Part shown: positions 1-8,962 of the stretch, piece after piece
Layout of the letters: every line of letters starts with the position of its first letter
Position numbering within the stretch: position 1 is the stretch's first letter
NCBI GenBank assembly: GCA_037128705.1
Contig: JBAXVX010000001.1
Coordinates: 186,001-250,000 of the forward strand
Direction of reading: 5' to 3'
DNA length: 64,000 nucleotides
Source: CAIVAT01 sp037128705
GTDB lineage: Bacteria; Bacteroidota; Bacteroidia; Bacteroidales; FEN-979
Position numbers and translations under genes: made by a program
Notes under the pieces: generated by a model
Database searches by the model: none
What the model saw: only the letters and a program-made list of their open reading frames with translations
What the model was told of the DNA's origin: nothing

Positions 1-1
1 T

Positions 2-61
2 GTTAAAGGCCCGGATGGCTCGCGTAAAGTGAACACCAGTCTTAGTTTGAAATTGAACTGA
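2..61 (+). CDS. gldM: GldM C-terminus (partial)
   Basis: The first bases read in frame as a 19-residue C-terminal tail (VKGPDGSRKVNTSLSLKLN) ending in TGA at 59-61. GldM is the long periplasmic, dimeric partner of the GldL inner-membrane motor in type IX secretion and gliding. The call rests mainly on position, since gldM directly precedes gldN in the conserved gldKLMN operon and gldN starts 22 bases downstream here. The basic, beta-like tail fits a terminal beta-domain but is too short to prove identity. Confidence 0.6.
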   Translation, partial: VKGPDGSRKVNTSLSLKLN

Positions 62-71
62 TAATATCCAT

Positions 72-79
72 AAGGAGGT
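72..79 (+). promoter_or_regulatory. Strong Shine-Dalgarno site of gldN
   Basis: AAGGAGGT lies four bases after its core before the ATG at 83. Most genes in this window have AT-rich leaders and no clear Shine-Dalgarno sequence, as is usual in Bacteroidota, so this near-perfect anti-16S match stands out. Confidence 0.6.
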
Positions 80-82
80 AAT

Positions 83-940
83 ATGAAAAAAGCACTTGTC
101 CTGGTTCTGTTCTCCCTGATTTTAGGAGGGATCAGCCTTACATCCTACGCACAGGTCCTGGAAGGCCCTCCCAGGGATGGTGTGTATGATAAAACCGCCA
201 TTACCCAGGTTCAGCCTATCCCTTATCCCTATCTCCGGGAGGCCGATATTGTCTGGACCCGCAGGGAATGGAGGGTGATGGATCTTCGCGAAAAGATGAA
301 CCAGCCATTTTACTTCCCCGAAAAACCTCAGAACAGCTGGCGCAGTTTTGTTCAGATCATCATGGATGGACTGAAGGAAGGCACTGTAACGGCCTATTCC
401 AGCGAATCAGATCAATTCCTGGTCCCCCTGACCTATAAAGAGCTGCTCGACAAAATGGAGCGGTCGGATACTGTAAGACTGCCTCGCCCCGATAATCCTG
501 ACATTTTATTCGATACCGTGATAAAAACGGAATTTGACCCTGCCAATGTTAAGAAACTGAAGATAAAAGAAGATTGGTATTTAGACAGGCAAAGATCGGT
601 TATGGAGGTAAGGATCCTTGGAATATGCCCGGTGATTGATGAGATTGATAAAAATACCGGCGAAAAAAGGTTTGAAAAAAATCTCTTCTGGATCTATTTC
701 CCTGAATGCCGCAACCTTTTTGCCAAGAATGAAATGTTCAACATGAAAAACGGATCAGCCGGGAGAATGACCTACGATGACGTATTCATGAAACGAATGT
801 TCGCAAGCTATATTTACAAGGAGGAGAATGTTTATGACCGGGCGATCAATGAATATGCTACCGGGGTTGATGCCCTCCTGGAGGCTGAAAAGGCCAAGAA
901 CAACCTGTTTGAATTTGAATCAAATCTCTGGGAATACTAA
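83..940 (+). CDS. gldN: Type IX secretion/gliding protein GldN
   Basis: 285 residues with a clear Sec signal peptide (basic MKK start, hydrophobic core, likely cleavage after SYA near residue 23). The mature part has the family layout: a proline/tyrosine-rich start, the conserved IVWTRREWRVMDLREKMNQP block near residues 55-75, and a following PLTYKEL segment. GldN (PorN) is a periplasmic protein that forms ring structures with the lipoprotein GldK (PorK) on the outer-membrane side of the type IX secretion machine. It is the last gene of the gldKLMN operon, and a hairpin terminator follows at 984-1017. Length matches the family. The ATG is fixed by the strong ribosome site and signal peptide. 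Confidence 0.88.
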   Translation: MKKALVLVLFSLILGGISLTSYAQVLEGPPRDGVYDKTAITQVQPIPYPYLREADIVWTRREWRVMDLREKMNQPFYFPEKPQNSWRSFVQIIMDGLKEGTVTAYSSESDQFLVPLTYKELLDKMERSDTVRLPRPDNPDILFDTVIKTEFDPANVKKLKIKEDWYLDRQRSVMEVRILGICPVIDEIDKNTGEKRFEKNLFWIYFPECRNLFAKNEMFNMKNGSAGRMTYDDVFMKRMFASYIYKEENVYDRAINEYATGVDALLEAEKAKNNLFEFESNLWEY

Positions 941-983
941 ACTCACTCACCCTGGGATCGGGATAAAAAAGTTAAATCGAATG

Positions 984-1017
984 AAGCTGTCTCTGTTAAC
1001 CGGGACAGCTTTTTTTA
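984..1017 (+). terminator. Rho-independent terminator after gldN
   Basis: Inverted repeat AAGCTGTC (984-991) and GACAGCTT (1004-1011) with a 12-base loop, running directly into a T-tract. It separates the gld operon from recG. Confidence 0.8.
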
Positions 1018-1053
1018 TTCCGCTTCATCCAGCCCTGGCTGGGGCAAATTTTC

Positions 1054-1061
1054 TACTTTTG
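1054..1061 (+). promoter_or_regulatory. recG promoter -7 box
   Basis: TACTTTTG matches the Bacteroidota -7 consensus TAnnTTTG, 20 bases before the recG ATG and just after the gldN terminator. No good TTG is visible at the -33 distance. Confidence 0.5.
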
Positions 1062-1081
1062 CTGTAAACTGACGGACTTTC

Positions 1082-3187
1082 ATGACGCCATCCTTTGTCG
1101 ATACACCGATTGAATATCTCAAGGGGGTCGGACCCTCGAGGGCTGAACTTTTGAAAAGCGAGTTGAACATATTCACTTTTGGCGAGCTCCTGACCTTTTT
1201 CCCTTTCCGCTATCTTGACCGTAGTAAATTCTACCGTATTGCAGATATCACCGGCGATTCATCCTATATCCAGCTGAAGGCCAGGATGGTCCGGATGCAG
1301 ATCATCGGGGCACCCCGTCATCAGCGGTTGGTGGCGACAGTACGGGACGAAAGCGGCGAAATCGATCTCATCTGGTTCCAGGGAATAAAGTGGGTGTCGG
1401 AAATGCTGTCGGCACGGCAGGAATATGTTGTTTTCGGGAAACCCAGTTTGTTCAACGGACACTGGAATATCTCCCATCCTGAACTGGAGATCCTTCCGAC
1501 CGAGCCGGTGCCGTTAAATGAAATCATCAGGCCGGTTTATAATTCCACTGAAAAATTGAAATCAAAGGGGTTGGATTCCAGGGGCATCGGAAAACTGATC
1601 AAGGGGCTGATCCTTCATGAGAAATTTTTCATCTCCGAAAATATCACAGGGGAGATCCTGCTGAACCTGCGATTAATAGACCGTCAGGCGGCATTTTTGA
1701 ATGTTCATTTTCCGCGTTCTCCCGAAATACTTAAGAAGGCTCAAACACGCCTGAAGTTCGAGGAGCTGTTCTTCATTCAGTTGCGGCTGGCCAGGCAGCG
1801 ATCGCTCAGACTTAAAAAACAGTCAGGTCACCGGTTTTTAAAGGTTGGGGAATACGTAAATCAGTTTTACCACCAACACCTTACTTTCGAGCTTACCAGC
1901 GCTCAGAAAAGGGTAATCAAAGAGATCAGGGCCGACCTGGGTTCCGGAACCCAGATGAACCGGTTGCTCCAGGGCGACGTGGGTAGCGGAAAAACCCTTG
2001 TTGCCTTAATGACCATGCTTATTGCCCTCGATAACGATTATCAAAGCTGCCTGATGGCTCCGACCGAGATCCTGGCAAACCAGCATTACAATACGATTTC
2101 AAAGATGCTTACCGGGCTGGATGTTACCGTGAAGTTACTTACAGGTTCAACGAAACCGGCCATCCGCCGTGAAATACTGCATCAGCTCAATGAAGGGGAG
2201 GTTCAGATCCTTATTGGGACACATGCCCTTCTTGAGGAAAATGTCCAGTTCAGGCAGCTTGGATTCGTGGTGATCGATGAGCAGCATCGTTTCGGTGTAG
2301 CCCAGCGAGCCAAACTCTGGGAAAAAAACATCATCACCCCCCACGTACTGGTCATGACGGCCACACCCATTCCCCGTACCCTCGCCATGACCCTGTATGG
2401 AGACCTCGACATTTCGGTCATCGATGAATTGCCCCCTGGCCGCAAGGCCATCGTGACAAAGCATGTTTATGACCGGGACCAGGTCAAGGTGTTCAGTTTC
2501 ATTAGAACCAAAATACAGGAGGGGAGACAGGTATACATTGTTTTCCCGCTCATCCAGGAATCGGAAACGCTTGATCTGAAAAACCTGATGGAAGGGTTTG
2601 ATCATCTGGCAACAGTATTCCCTCCTCCCGATTATGCCTTGGGAATGGTCCATGGAAAGATGAAACAGCAGGAAAAGGAGGCTGCCATGAAACTCTTCCT
2701 GGCGAAGGAAACCCAGATCCTTGTGGCCACCACGGTAATCGAAGTGGGGGTGGATGTTCCCAATGCTTCGGTAATGGTGATTGAAAACGCAGAGCGGTTC
2801 GGCCTTTCGCAGCTTCACCAGTTGCGGGGCCGTGTCGGCAGGGGAAACGACCAGTCCTATTGCATCCTGATGAGCAGGTTTGAACTTTCAGCCGAAGCAC
2901 GTAAACGGATCGCCACCATGGTGCGCACCTCGGACGGGTTTGAAATTGCTGAAACAGACCTGCAACTGCGGGGGCCTGGCGATCTTCAGGGAACCCAGCA
3001 AAGCGGAATCCTTGATTTGAGGATCGCCGATATCGTGAAAGATGAAAAAATATTGAAATATGCACGGAATGTAGCCTCTGAAATCATTCAGCATGATCCC
3101 CTCCTCAGAAAAAAAGAAAATGACATTCTGGCACGACATCTCGCCCAGATGGACCGCAATCAGCAAAATTGGGGACTGATTTCCTGA
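1082..3187 (+). CDS. recG: ATP-dependent DNA helicase RecG
   Basis: 701 residues, the usual RecG length. Residues 1 to about 260 form the wedge/OB-fold region that grips branched DNA. The superfamily 2 helicase core follows, with Walker A GDVGSGKT at 298-305 and the RecG-type Walker B box DEQHRFG at 399-405. The C-terminal helicase lobe carries the arginine-finger motif QLRGRVGRG, followed by the TRG-like tail. RecG remodels stalled replication forks and Holliday junctions by reverse branch migration. It has its own promoter box and lies 48 bases before pheT. The ATG at 1082 gives the expected N-terminus (TPIEYLKGVGPSRAELL). Confidence 0.97.
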   Translation: MTPSFVDTPIEYLKGVGPSRAELLKSELNIFTFGELLTFFPFRYLDRSKFYRIADITGDSSYIQLKARMVRMQIIGAPRHQRLVATVRDESGEIDLIWFQGIKWVSEMLSARQEYVVFGKPSLFNGHWNISHPELEILPTEPVPLNEIIRPVYNSTEKLKSKGLDSRGIGKLIKGLILHEKFFISENITGEILLNLRLIDRQAAFLNVHFPRSPEILKKAQTRLKFEELFFIQLRLARQRSLRLKKQSGHRFLKVGEYVNQFYHQHLTFELTSAQKRVIKEIRADLGSGTQMNRLLQGDVGSGKTLVALMTMLIALDNDYQSCLMAPTEILANQHYNTISKMLTGLDVTVKLLTGSTKPAIRREILHQLNEGEVQILIGTHALLEENVQFRQLGFVVIDEQHRFGVAQRAKLWEKNIITPHVLVMTATPIPRTLAMTLYGDLDISVIDELPPGRKAIVTKHVYDRDQVKVFSFIRTKIQEGRQVYIVFPLIQESETLDLKNLMEGFDHLATVFPPPDYALGMVHGKMKQQEKEAAMKLFLAKETQILVATTVIEVGVDVPNASVMVIENAERFGLSQLHQLRGRVGRGNDQSYCILMSRFELSAEARKRIATMVRTSDGFEIAETDLQLRGPGDLQGTQQSGILDLRIADIVKDEKILKYARNVASEIIQHDPLLRKKENDILARHLAQMDRNQQNWGLIS

Positions 3188-3206
3188 AAATAATTGTTTT
3201 TATTCT

Positions 3207-3214
3207 TACTTTTG
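3207..3214 (+). promoter_or_regulatory. pheT promoter -7 box
   Basis: TACTTTTG in the 48-base recG-pheT gap, 21 bases before the pheT start, matches TAnnTTTG. The -33 TTG is not convincing. Confidence 0.4.
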
Positions 3215-3235
3215 TTCCCTTAATCTCTAAGACGA

Positions 3236-5704
3236 ATGAAAATTTCATTTAATTGGTTGAAGCAATATCATGATGCCGATCTCTCACCTGACAAGGTGGC
3301 GGAATTATTAACCGGGTGTGGTCTTGAGGTAGAGAGCATGGATCTGTTCCAGTCAGTAAAAGGAGGGTTGAAAGGGGTGGTAATCGGTGAAGTGCTTACT
3401 TGTGAAAAACATCCCAATTCTGACCATTTGAGTCTCACAACGGTCAATATTGGAACAAGTGACCCTCTGAGAATAGTTTGTGGCGCTTCAAATGTGGCTA
3501 AAGGTCAGAAGGTCGCTGTAGCAACCCTTGGAACAACCCTGTATTTCAATGACGCGGAGTTAACGCTCCAGCGTACTAAAATCAGGGGAGAGGTATCCGA
3601 AGGGATGATCTGTGCGGAGGATGAACTGGGACTTGGCTCATCTCATGCAGGAATCATGGTTCTGGACCAGGGTGCACTGGTTGGTATGCCGGCCAGTGAA
3701 TATTTCAAAGTTGAGGAAGATGTCGTTTTTACGATCGGACTGACCCCGAACCGGGTCGATGCCGCCTCACATCTAGGTGTGGCGCGCGATCTCGTTGCGG
3801 TTGTGAATAATTTCGGCAAGGATCTGTGTGATTCCTTACATCAAAATCATCTCCTGTTTCCCGATGTGTCGGGTTTCAGTGTTGATAATCACAACATGCC
3901 CATTGAGGTGATCATCGAAGATCCCAAGGCCTGTCCGCGATATTCAGGGATCACGGTTTCAGGCATTACGGTGAAGGAATCTCCCGGCTGGCTTAAAAAC
4001 AGGCTCCTTGCTGTTGGTTTACGCCCGATAAATAACATTGTTGATATCACGAATTTCATCCTGATGGAGCTGGGTCAGCCGCTTCATGCCTTCGACAGTC
4101 ACCAGATTGAAGGAGGGAAGGTGATCATTAAAAAGTATCCTGAAAGAACGAAATTCAGCACCCTCGATCATATTGAACGTGAGCTTTCTTCCAACGACCT
4201 GATGATCTGCAATACGGCCGAACCCATGTGTATTGCAGGAGTTTTCGGCGGAGTAAAATCGGGAGTGACAACAGAAACCACGAGTGTCTTCCTCGAAAGC
4301 GCCTATTTTGATCCGGTGCATGTTCGCAAAACCTCCCGTTACCATGGATTACAAACAGATGCCTCATTCCGGTTTGAACGGGGCGCCAACGTCGATATCA
4401 CGGTGACAGCCCTGAAACGGGCGGCATTGATGATCAGGGAGATTGCCGGGGGAGAAATTTCATCCGAGATCGTTGACATTTATCCCAATTCTATTTTACC
4501 TGCCACGGTCGAACTTTCGTATGATAATCTCGATCATCTGGTTGGTAAGCGAATTCCCCGCGATGTGGTTGCGAATATTTTGACGGACCTTGGAATTCAG
4601 CTCCTTGAAGAATCAGGATCGGGGCTCCAGTTGCAGGTTCCCGCCTTTAAAGTTGATGTAACCCGCGAGGCCGATGTGATTGAGGAGATTATGCGGGTTT
4701 ATGGATACAATAATATTGAGACCCTGGATGAGGTGCGTTCGTCGCTTTCATATACCATCAGCCCGGATCCGGAGAAAATCCAGAACATGGTTGCCAACTG
4801 GCTTGCAGCCAATGGGTTCAATGAAATAATGAATAACTCACTTACCCGGTCTGCCTATTATACTGACAATGCCGATTTTCCTTTACAGCAGTGCGTAAAG
4901 ATGTTGAATCCCACCAGCCGTGACCTCGATGTTATGAGGCAGACCCTGCTTTACGGGGTGCTTGAAAGCAGTGTTTTTAACCAGAACAGGAAGAACGGCG
5001 ATCTTAAAATGTTTGAATTCGGAAGGGTGTATTCAACGGTCAGTGAGAAAAATGATCCCGTCCAGGGATATCATGAAGAAAATCACCTGGCTATGATGAT
5101 TACGGGTCGTTCACAACCGGAAAACTGGAATATTGGCGATAAGCCGGTTGATTTTTTTGAACTGAAGGGGATGATGGAAGCGATATTTAAAAAACTGGCC
5201 GTCAAACAGGACCATTGGGTGATTGAGTCGTTCAAATCAAAACAAATTGCAGACGGACTCTCTTATTTTGTCAACGGGAAAAAAATCCTTCACATTGGAC
5301 ACATTTGCAGCCCCGTTTTATCTGCATTCGATTGTAAACAACCAGTGGTTTATGCAGAGGTGAACTGGGATCTGCTTTTTTCCCTTGTTCCGGGAAAAGT
5401 AGCACAATATCAGGAGATCCCTAAATTTCCTGAAGTCAGACGTGATCTTGCCCTGCTCGTGGATAAGGAAATCACCTTTAGCCAGATAGAAAAACTTGCC
5501 TGCCAGACAGAAAAGAGGTTATTGAAAAAGGTAGGGTTATTTGATGTCTATGAAGGAGATAAAATTGCCCCGGGAAAGCGGTCGTATGCGATCAGTCTTA
5601 TTTTACAGGATAAAGATAAAACGCTGACTGATAAGGAGATCGAAAAAACAGTCGAACGGCTTATCAAAGCCATGAATTCACAGCTCAACGCACAGATCAG
5701 ATAA
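3236..5704 (+). CDS. pheT: Phenylalanyl-tRNA synthetase beta subunit
   Basis: 822 residues, full family length. Domains in order: N-terminal helix and OB-fold tRNA-binding domain (about 40-150, with the HPNSDHL motif), the B3/B4 editing domain (about 220-400), the B5 DNA-binding-like fold (about 410-480), a catalytic-like core, and the C-terminal FDX-ACB anticodon-binding domain (about 730-822, starting FPEVRRDLALLVD). PheT pairs with PheS (not in this window) to form the alpha2beta2 enzyme that charges tRNA-Phe and edits Tyr-tRNA-Phe. The next gene starts 9 bases downstream, so co-transcription is likely. Confidence 0.97.
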   Translation: MKISFNWLKQYHDADLSPDKVAELLTGCGLEVESMDLFQSVKGGLKGVVIGEVLTCEKHPNSDHLSLTTVNIGTSDPLRIVCGASNVAKGQKVAVATLGTTLYFNDAELTLQRTKIRGEVSEGMICAEDELGLGSSHAGIMVLDQGALVGMPASEYFKVEEDVVFTIGLTPNRVDAASHLGVARDLVAVVNNFGKDLCDSLHQNHLLFPDVSGFSVDNHNMPIEVIIEDPKACPRYSGITVSGITVKESPGWLKNRLLAVGLRPINNIVDITNFILMELGQPLHAFDSHQIEGGKVIIKKYPERTKFSTLDHIERELSSNDLMICNTAEPMCIAGVFGGVKSGVTTETTSVFLESAYFDPVHVRKTSRYHGLQTDASFRFERGANVDITVTALKRAALMIREIAGGEISSEIVDIYPNSILPATVELSYDNLDHLVGKRIPRDVVANILTDLGIQLLEESGSGLQLQVPAFKVDVTREADVIEEIMRVYGYNNIETLDEVRSSLSYTISPDPEKIQNMVANWLAANGFNEIMNNSLTRSAYYTDNADFPLQQCVKMLNPTSRDLDVMRQTLLYGVLESSVFNQNRKNGDLKMFEFGRVYSTVSEKNDPVQGYHEENHLAMMITGRSQPENWNIGDKPVDFFELKGMMEAIFKKLAVKQDHWVIESFKSKQIADGLSYFVNGKKILHIGHICSPVLSAFDCKQPVVYAEVNWDLLFSLVPGKVAQYQEIPKFPEVRRDLALLVDKEITFSQIEKLACQTEKRLLKKVGLFDVYEGDKIAPGKRSYAISLILQDKDKTLTDKEIEKTVERLIKAMNSQLNAQIR

Positions 5705-5712
5705 CTTTCGGT

Positions 5713-6942
5713 ATGGATATTCAGTCAATTAAACAGCGCTTCGGTATCATCGGGAATTCTCCTTTGCTTGACCGGGCCATTGACATTGCGCGACAGGTTG
5801 CAGCAACTGACATCACGGTGCTGATCAGCGGAGAAAGTGGAACGGGAAAGGAGTTCTTTCCGAAAATCATACACCAGCTGAGCGCTCGGAAGCATGGCCC
5901 GTATATCGCTGTGAACTGCGGAGCCATTCCTGAAGGGACCATTGATTCGGAGCTCTTCGGACATGAAAAAGGGTCGTTTACCGGGGCTCATGAGGCGCGT
6001 AAAGGATATTTTGAAGTAGTCGACGGAGGTACTATCTTCCTGGATGAGGTGGCTGAACTGCCACTTGGTACGCAGGTCCGCTTGTTGAGAGTACTTGAAT
6101 CGGGCGAGTTTATGCGCGTGGGGTCATCCAAGGTGCTGAAGACCAATGTCAGGGTGGTTGGGGCAACCAATGTCAACATTCCCGATGCCATTTCCAGCGG
6201 TAAATTCCGCCAGGATCTCTATTATCGGCTGAATACAGTTCCTATTCTTGTTCCAGCTTTGCGTGAACGGAAAGAGGATATTTACCTGCTGTTCAGGAAA
6301 TTTGCCTCAGATGCAGCCGAAAAATACCGGATGCCGGCCATCCAGGTGGATGATGAAGGACAGCAGGTGCTCAAGAATTACCGCTGGCCCGGGAACATCC
6401 GCCAGCTTAAGAACCTGACAGAACAGATATCTATCATTGAAAAAACCAGGATGATCGATGCTGAAAACCTGGTTAAATACATGCCGCAGGGACTGTCGAG
6501 TGAACTTCCGGTGCTCTACAAGGGGGAAGACGGGTCAAAGTTCAATGAGCGTGAGTTGCTTTACAAGGTGCTTTTTGATATGAAAAAGGACATGAACGAC
6601 CTGAAGCAGCTTGTGATGAACCTGATGCAGAATGATGATGACATCAGCAATAACCTTGGTGAGAATACCCACCTGATCAAACGATTGTACAAGGATTTTG
6701 AAGAGGGAAAAGAGCCTGTTCAGCCGATCATCGTTCACCGTCCTGAAGACCGGTTTTCAGACCAGGAGGCCATCCAGGAGCCGGTTGAGGTGGAAGAATC
6801 CCTTTCGCTCGAAAAGAAGGAGATTGATTTCATCAAACGCGCCCTGACGAGGCATGAAGGGAAACGAAAAGATGCTGCAAAAGAACTGGGCATTTCAGAA
6901 CGGACCCTTTACCGTAAGATCAAGGAATACGACATCGAGTAA
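5713..6942 (+). CDS. Sigma-54 interacting transcriptional regulator without receiver domain
   Basis: 409 residues. The AAA+ domain starts almost at the N-terminus: Walker A GESGTGKE at 40-47, the sigma-54 contact loop GSFTGA at 87-92 (usually GAFTGA), and Walker B TIFLDE at 107-112. After it comes an acidic linker with predicted coiled coil, and a Fis-type helix-turn-helix at about 370-409 (RKDAAKELGISERTLYRKIK). Such proteins use ATP to open sigma-54 promoters. No receiver, GAF or PAS domain is present, so activity is not set by direct phosphorylation of this chain and must be controlled otherwise. The position just before lptE and secG suggests a link to envelope functions, but its targets are unknown. 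Confidence 0.92.
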   Translation: MDIQSIKQRFGIIGNSPLLDRAIDIARQVAATDITVLISGESGTGKEFFPKIIHQLSARKHGPYIAVNCGAIPEGTIDSELFGHEKGSFTGAHEARKGYFEVVDGGTIFLDEVAELPLGTQVRLLRVLESGEFMRVGSSKVLKTNVRVVGATNVNIPDAISSGKFRQDLYYRLNTVPILVPALRERKEDIYLLFRKFASDAAEKYRMPAIQVDDEGQQVLKNYRWPGNIRQLKNLTEQISIIEKTRMIDAENLVKYMPQGLSSELPVLYKGEDGSKFNERELLYKVLFDMKKDMNDLKQLVMNLMQNDDDISNNLGENTHLIKRLYKDFEEGKEPVQPIIVHRPEDRFSDQEAIQEPVEVEESLSLEKKEIDFIKRALTRHEGKRKDAAKELGISERTLYRKIKEYDIE

Positions 6943-6949
6943 TATTGCC

Positions 6950-6957
6950 TATCTTTG
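6950..6957 (+). promoter_or_regulatory. Candidate -7 box before lptE
   Basis: TATCTTTG fits TAnnTTTG exactly. Its predicted start of transcription would fall at about 6963, after the first available ATG (6961), which favours the internal ATG at 7015 as the real start of the lipoprotein. No -33 TTG is visible at the right distance. Confidence 0.4.
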
Positions 6958-7014
6958 TTTATGAATAAAAAAATGCCGATTCCTGCATTTCACCGGAAAC
7001 CTTGGTTGATCTCT

Positions 7015-7518
7015 ATGAGATGGGCGTTCTCCATCCTTCTGCCTGCCTTGATATTCCTTCCTGCCTGTCGCGTCAGCTATTCATTAACTGGTGCATCCAT
7101 TTCGCCAAATGTCAAAACAGTTTCCATTACCTATTTTCAGAACAATGCATCCCTGGTGGTGCCAACGCTTTCCCGAACCCTCACGGATGCCCTGCGGGAT
7201 TACTTTACTTCGCAGACAAATCTTGTCCTGGTTGACCGTGGTGGTGATCTTATCCTTGACGGAATCATTACCCAGTATGCGGTTCAGCCGGTAGCCATTC
7301 AGGGAAATGAAACAGCGGCCCTGAACCGGCTGACGGTGGTAGTGAGCATAAAGTTTGTCAATAAAACAGATACCAAGCAAAACTGGGAACAATCCTTTAC
7401 GCGTTACCAGGACTATGCCAGCTCATATAACCTTTCATCTGTACAGGACGGCCTGATTGCCGATATCACGGATCAGCTGGTCCAGGATATTTTCAATAAG
7501 GCTGTTGTCAACTGGTAA
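7015..7518 (+). CDS. lptE: LptE-like LPS assembly lipoprotein
   Basis: 167 residues from the ATG at 7015. This start gives an ideal lipoprotein signal (MRWAFSILLPALIFLPAC, lipobox LPAC); the longer readings from 6955/6961 add an unnatural leader. The mature part (CRVSYSLTGASISPNVKTVSI, then a segment about forced polymerised strands and TRYQDY) matches the Bacteroidota LptE/LptE-like family. LptE plugs the LptD barrel that inserts lipopolysaccharide into the outer membrane. The gene follows the sigma-54 regulator and precedes a TPR-like gene and secG, an order common in this phylum. The family call is by recognition of pattern and context. Confidence 0.8.
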   Translation: MRWAFSILLPALIFLPACRVSYSLTGASISPNVKTVSITYFQNNASLVVPTLSRTLTDALRDYFTSQTNLVLVDRGGDLILDGIITQYAVQPVAIQGNETAALNRLTVVVSIKFVNKTDTKQNWEQSFTRYQDYASSYNLSSVQDGLIADITDQLVQDIFNKAVVNW

Positions 7519-7540
7519 TTATCACCAAGAGTTTAATCCC

Positions 7541-8425
7541 ATGAACCGCCAGCAATTCTCCGAATTCGTCAAAAACCCCGGGAAGACCAATGCCCAGAGT
7601 TTAAAGATGCTCGAGGACCTTGTACGGCGTTATCCCTACTGTCAGTCGGGACAAATGTTGTATACCTATAACCTCTTCAGGGAAGAAAATCTTCAATATC
7701 CCCTGCAGCTGAAAAAAGCAGCTGCCTATGCCAGTGACCGAAAGATACTGAGGGAGTTAATCGATTCTGCAAAAAATAAAACAGTAATTGCGGTTCCTCC
7801 TGATCCCAAATCGGCGGGTTTACCAATAACTGCCGCAGCCGGAACGCCTGAACCCACACCGGAAATGGCTGTCGTGGGCACGGAGTTATTGCCGCTGATG
7901 GATTCAAAGGTGGAGGTATACCCTGAAATGTTCGGTGCGATTTCTGAACAGGAATTAGCCACTTTTCAGGTGCTGGACAAATTCCCGGGGAAGGAACCTG
8001 TTTCATTTGTCACCCCTGTGAAAAAACCGGGTGCTGTGGTGCGTTCATACCAATATCCCACACCAGTAACGCATGACCGTTTGACGACAGAGGAACTTAT
8101 TTCTATCGTAAAGAAGAGGCTTGCTGAAATAAACGCACAGAAAGAACCTGCTGTTTTATCCAGTAAAGCCAAAGAATCCATCATTGACAAGTTCATATTG
8201 GATGAACCAAAAATTTCAAAACCGAAGACTGCATTTTTCAATCCGTCCGACAGTTCGACGCAAAGCAACTTCGATGATGAGGAGATCGTGAGTGAAACAC
8301 TGGCAAAATTATATGCCTCACAGGGAAATATTCCTAAGGCCATTCATATATATCAGAAATTATCCTTGCTTAATCAAGAAAAAAGTCGTTACTTTGCGGC
8401 CCAAATTGAAAATTTGAAATCGTAA
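7541..8425 (+). CDS. TPR-like protein of unknown function
   Basis: 294 residues from the ATG at 7541; a longer reading from 7457 would overlap lptE. The N-terminus (about 1-90) is helical and resembles repeat-type helices (LEDLVRRYPYCQSGQMLYTYNL). The middle is a low-complexity proline-rich linker. The last 50 residues (ETLAKLYASQGNIPKAIHIYQKL) form one clear tetratricopeptide-like helical pair. No signal peptide or membrane segment is seen, so a cytoplasmic scaffold role is plausible. The gene lies 22 bases after lptE and 13 bases before secG, so it is likely co-transcribed. Its function is not known. Confidence 0.75.
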   Translation: MNRQQFSEFVKNPGKTNAQSLKMLEDLVRRYPYCQSGQMLYTYNLFREENLQYPLQLKKAAAYASDRKILRELIDSAKNKTVIAVPPDPKSAGLPITAAAGTPEPTPEMAVVGTELLPLMDSKVEVYPEMFGAISEQELATFQVLDKFPGKEPVSFVTPVKKPGAVVRSYQYPTPVTHDRLTTEELISIVKKRLAEINAQKEPAVLSSKAKESIIDKFILDEPKISKPKTAFFNPSDSSTQSNFDDEEIVSETLAKLYASQGNIPKAIHIYQKLSLLNQEKSRYFAAQIENLKS

Positions 8426-8438
8426 ATACTTAACCATT

Positions 8439-8768
8439 ATGTACATTTTAATTTCCGTTCTTATCCTGATCGTCTGCGTTTTGATGGTATTGGTTGTTTT
8501 AGTCCAGAATTCAAAAGGAGGAGGCCTGGCTTCGAATTTTGCCTCTTCAAATCAGTTCATGGGTGTTCGCAAAACCGCCGATTTTCTGGAAAAAGCCACC
8601 TGGACCCTTGCTGTCACACTGCTCTTGCTGAGCCTCTTCTCTGTTTTTATCATTCCAAAGAACCAGGTAAAAGCCGATACCATCCAAAGTGAGATCCAGA
8701 AACAGATTGATGAAAGCAAAACTGCCCCGATCAAGGATTTCCAAGCTCCACCAACCCAAAAGAAATAG
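8439..8768 (+). CDS. secG: Preprotein translocase subunit SecG
   Basis: 109 residues. Two membrane helices (about 1-22 and 53-73) flank the conserved loop LVVLVQNSKGGGLASNFA, the SecG signature, followed by the FMGVRKTADFLEKATW motif. SecG assists SecYE in protein export across the inner membrane. The tail after the second helix is hydrophilic and a little longer than in enterobacteria, as is usual in this phylum. A strong terminator follows at 8798. Confidence 0.93.
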   Translation: MYILISVLILIVCVLMVLVVLVQNSKGGGLASNFASSNQFMGVRKTADFLEKATWTLAVTLLLLSLFSVFIIPKNQVKADTIQSEIQKQIDESKTAPIKDFQAPPTQKK

Positions 8769-8797
8769 AACATCTCCCCGTCTATTTATCTAAAGAG

Positions 8798-8834
8798 TGT
8801 CAGATTGTCAGCACAATCTGACATTTTTATTTTA
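8798..8834 (+). terminator. Rho-independent terminator after secG
   Basis: Perfect 11-bp stem TGTCAGATTGT (8798-8808) and ACAATCTGACA (8813-8823) with a 4-base loop, then a T-rich tail. It isolates the lptE-secG unit from groESL. Confidence 0.88.
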
Positions 8835-8962
8835 ATTCAGCCCGGGACTGAAAAAATGTCCAGATTTTTTACAAGGAATTCTTTTGGCATAAAATGTGAC
8901 TTATCTGTGTAGCCTGTTCAAAAGGTGAATTTCGTATTGTTTAACTTTAAAACATAAGTAAA

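Noticed and set aside
2147..2818. Long minus-strand frame inside recG
   Set aside because: Shadow of the intact recG helicase core; the amino-acid composition is not protein-like and no start signal exists.
6955..6963. TTG start for the lptE-like gene
   Set aside because: It overlaps a -7 box and gives a long unnatural leader before the lipoprotein signal.
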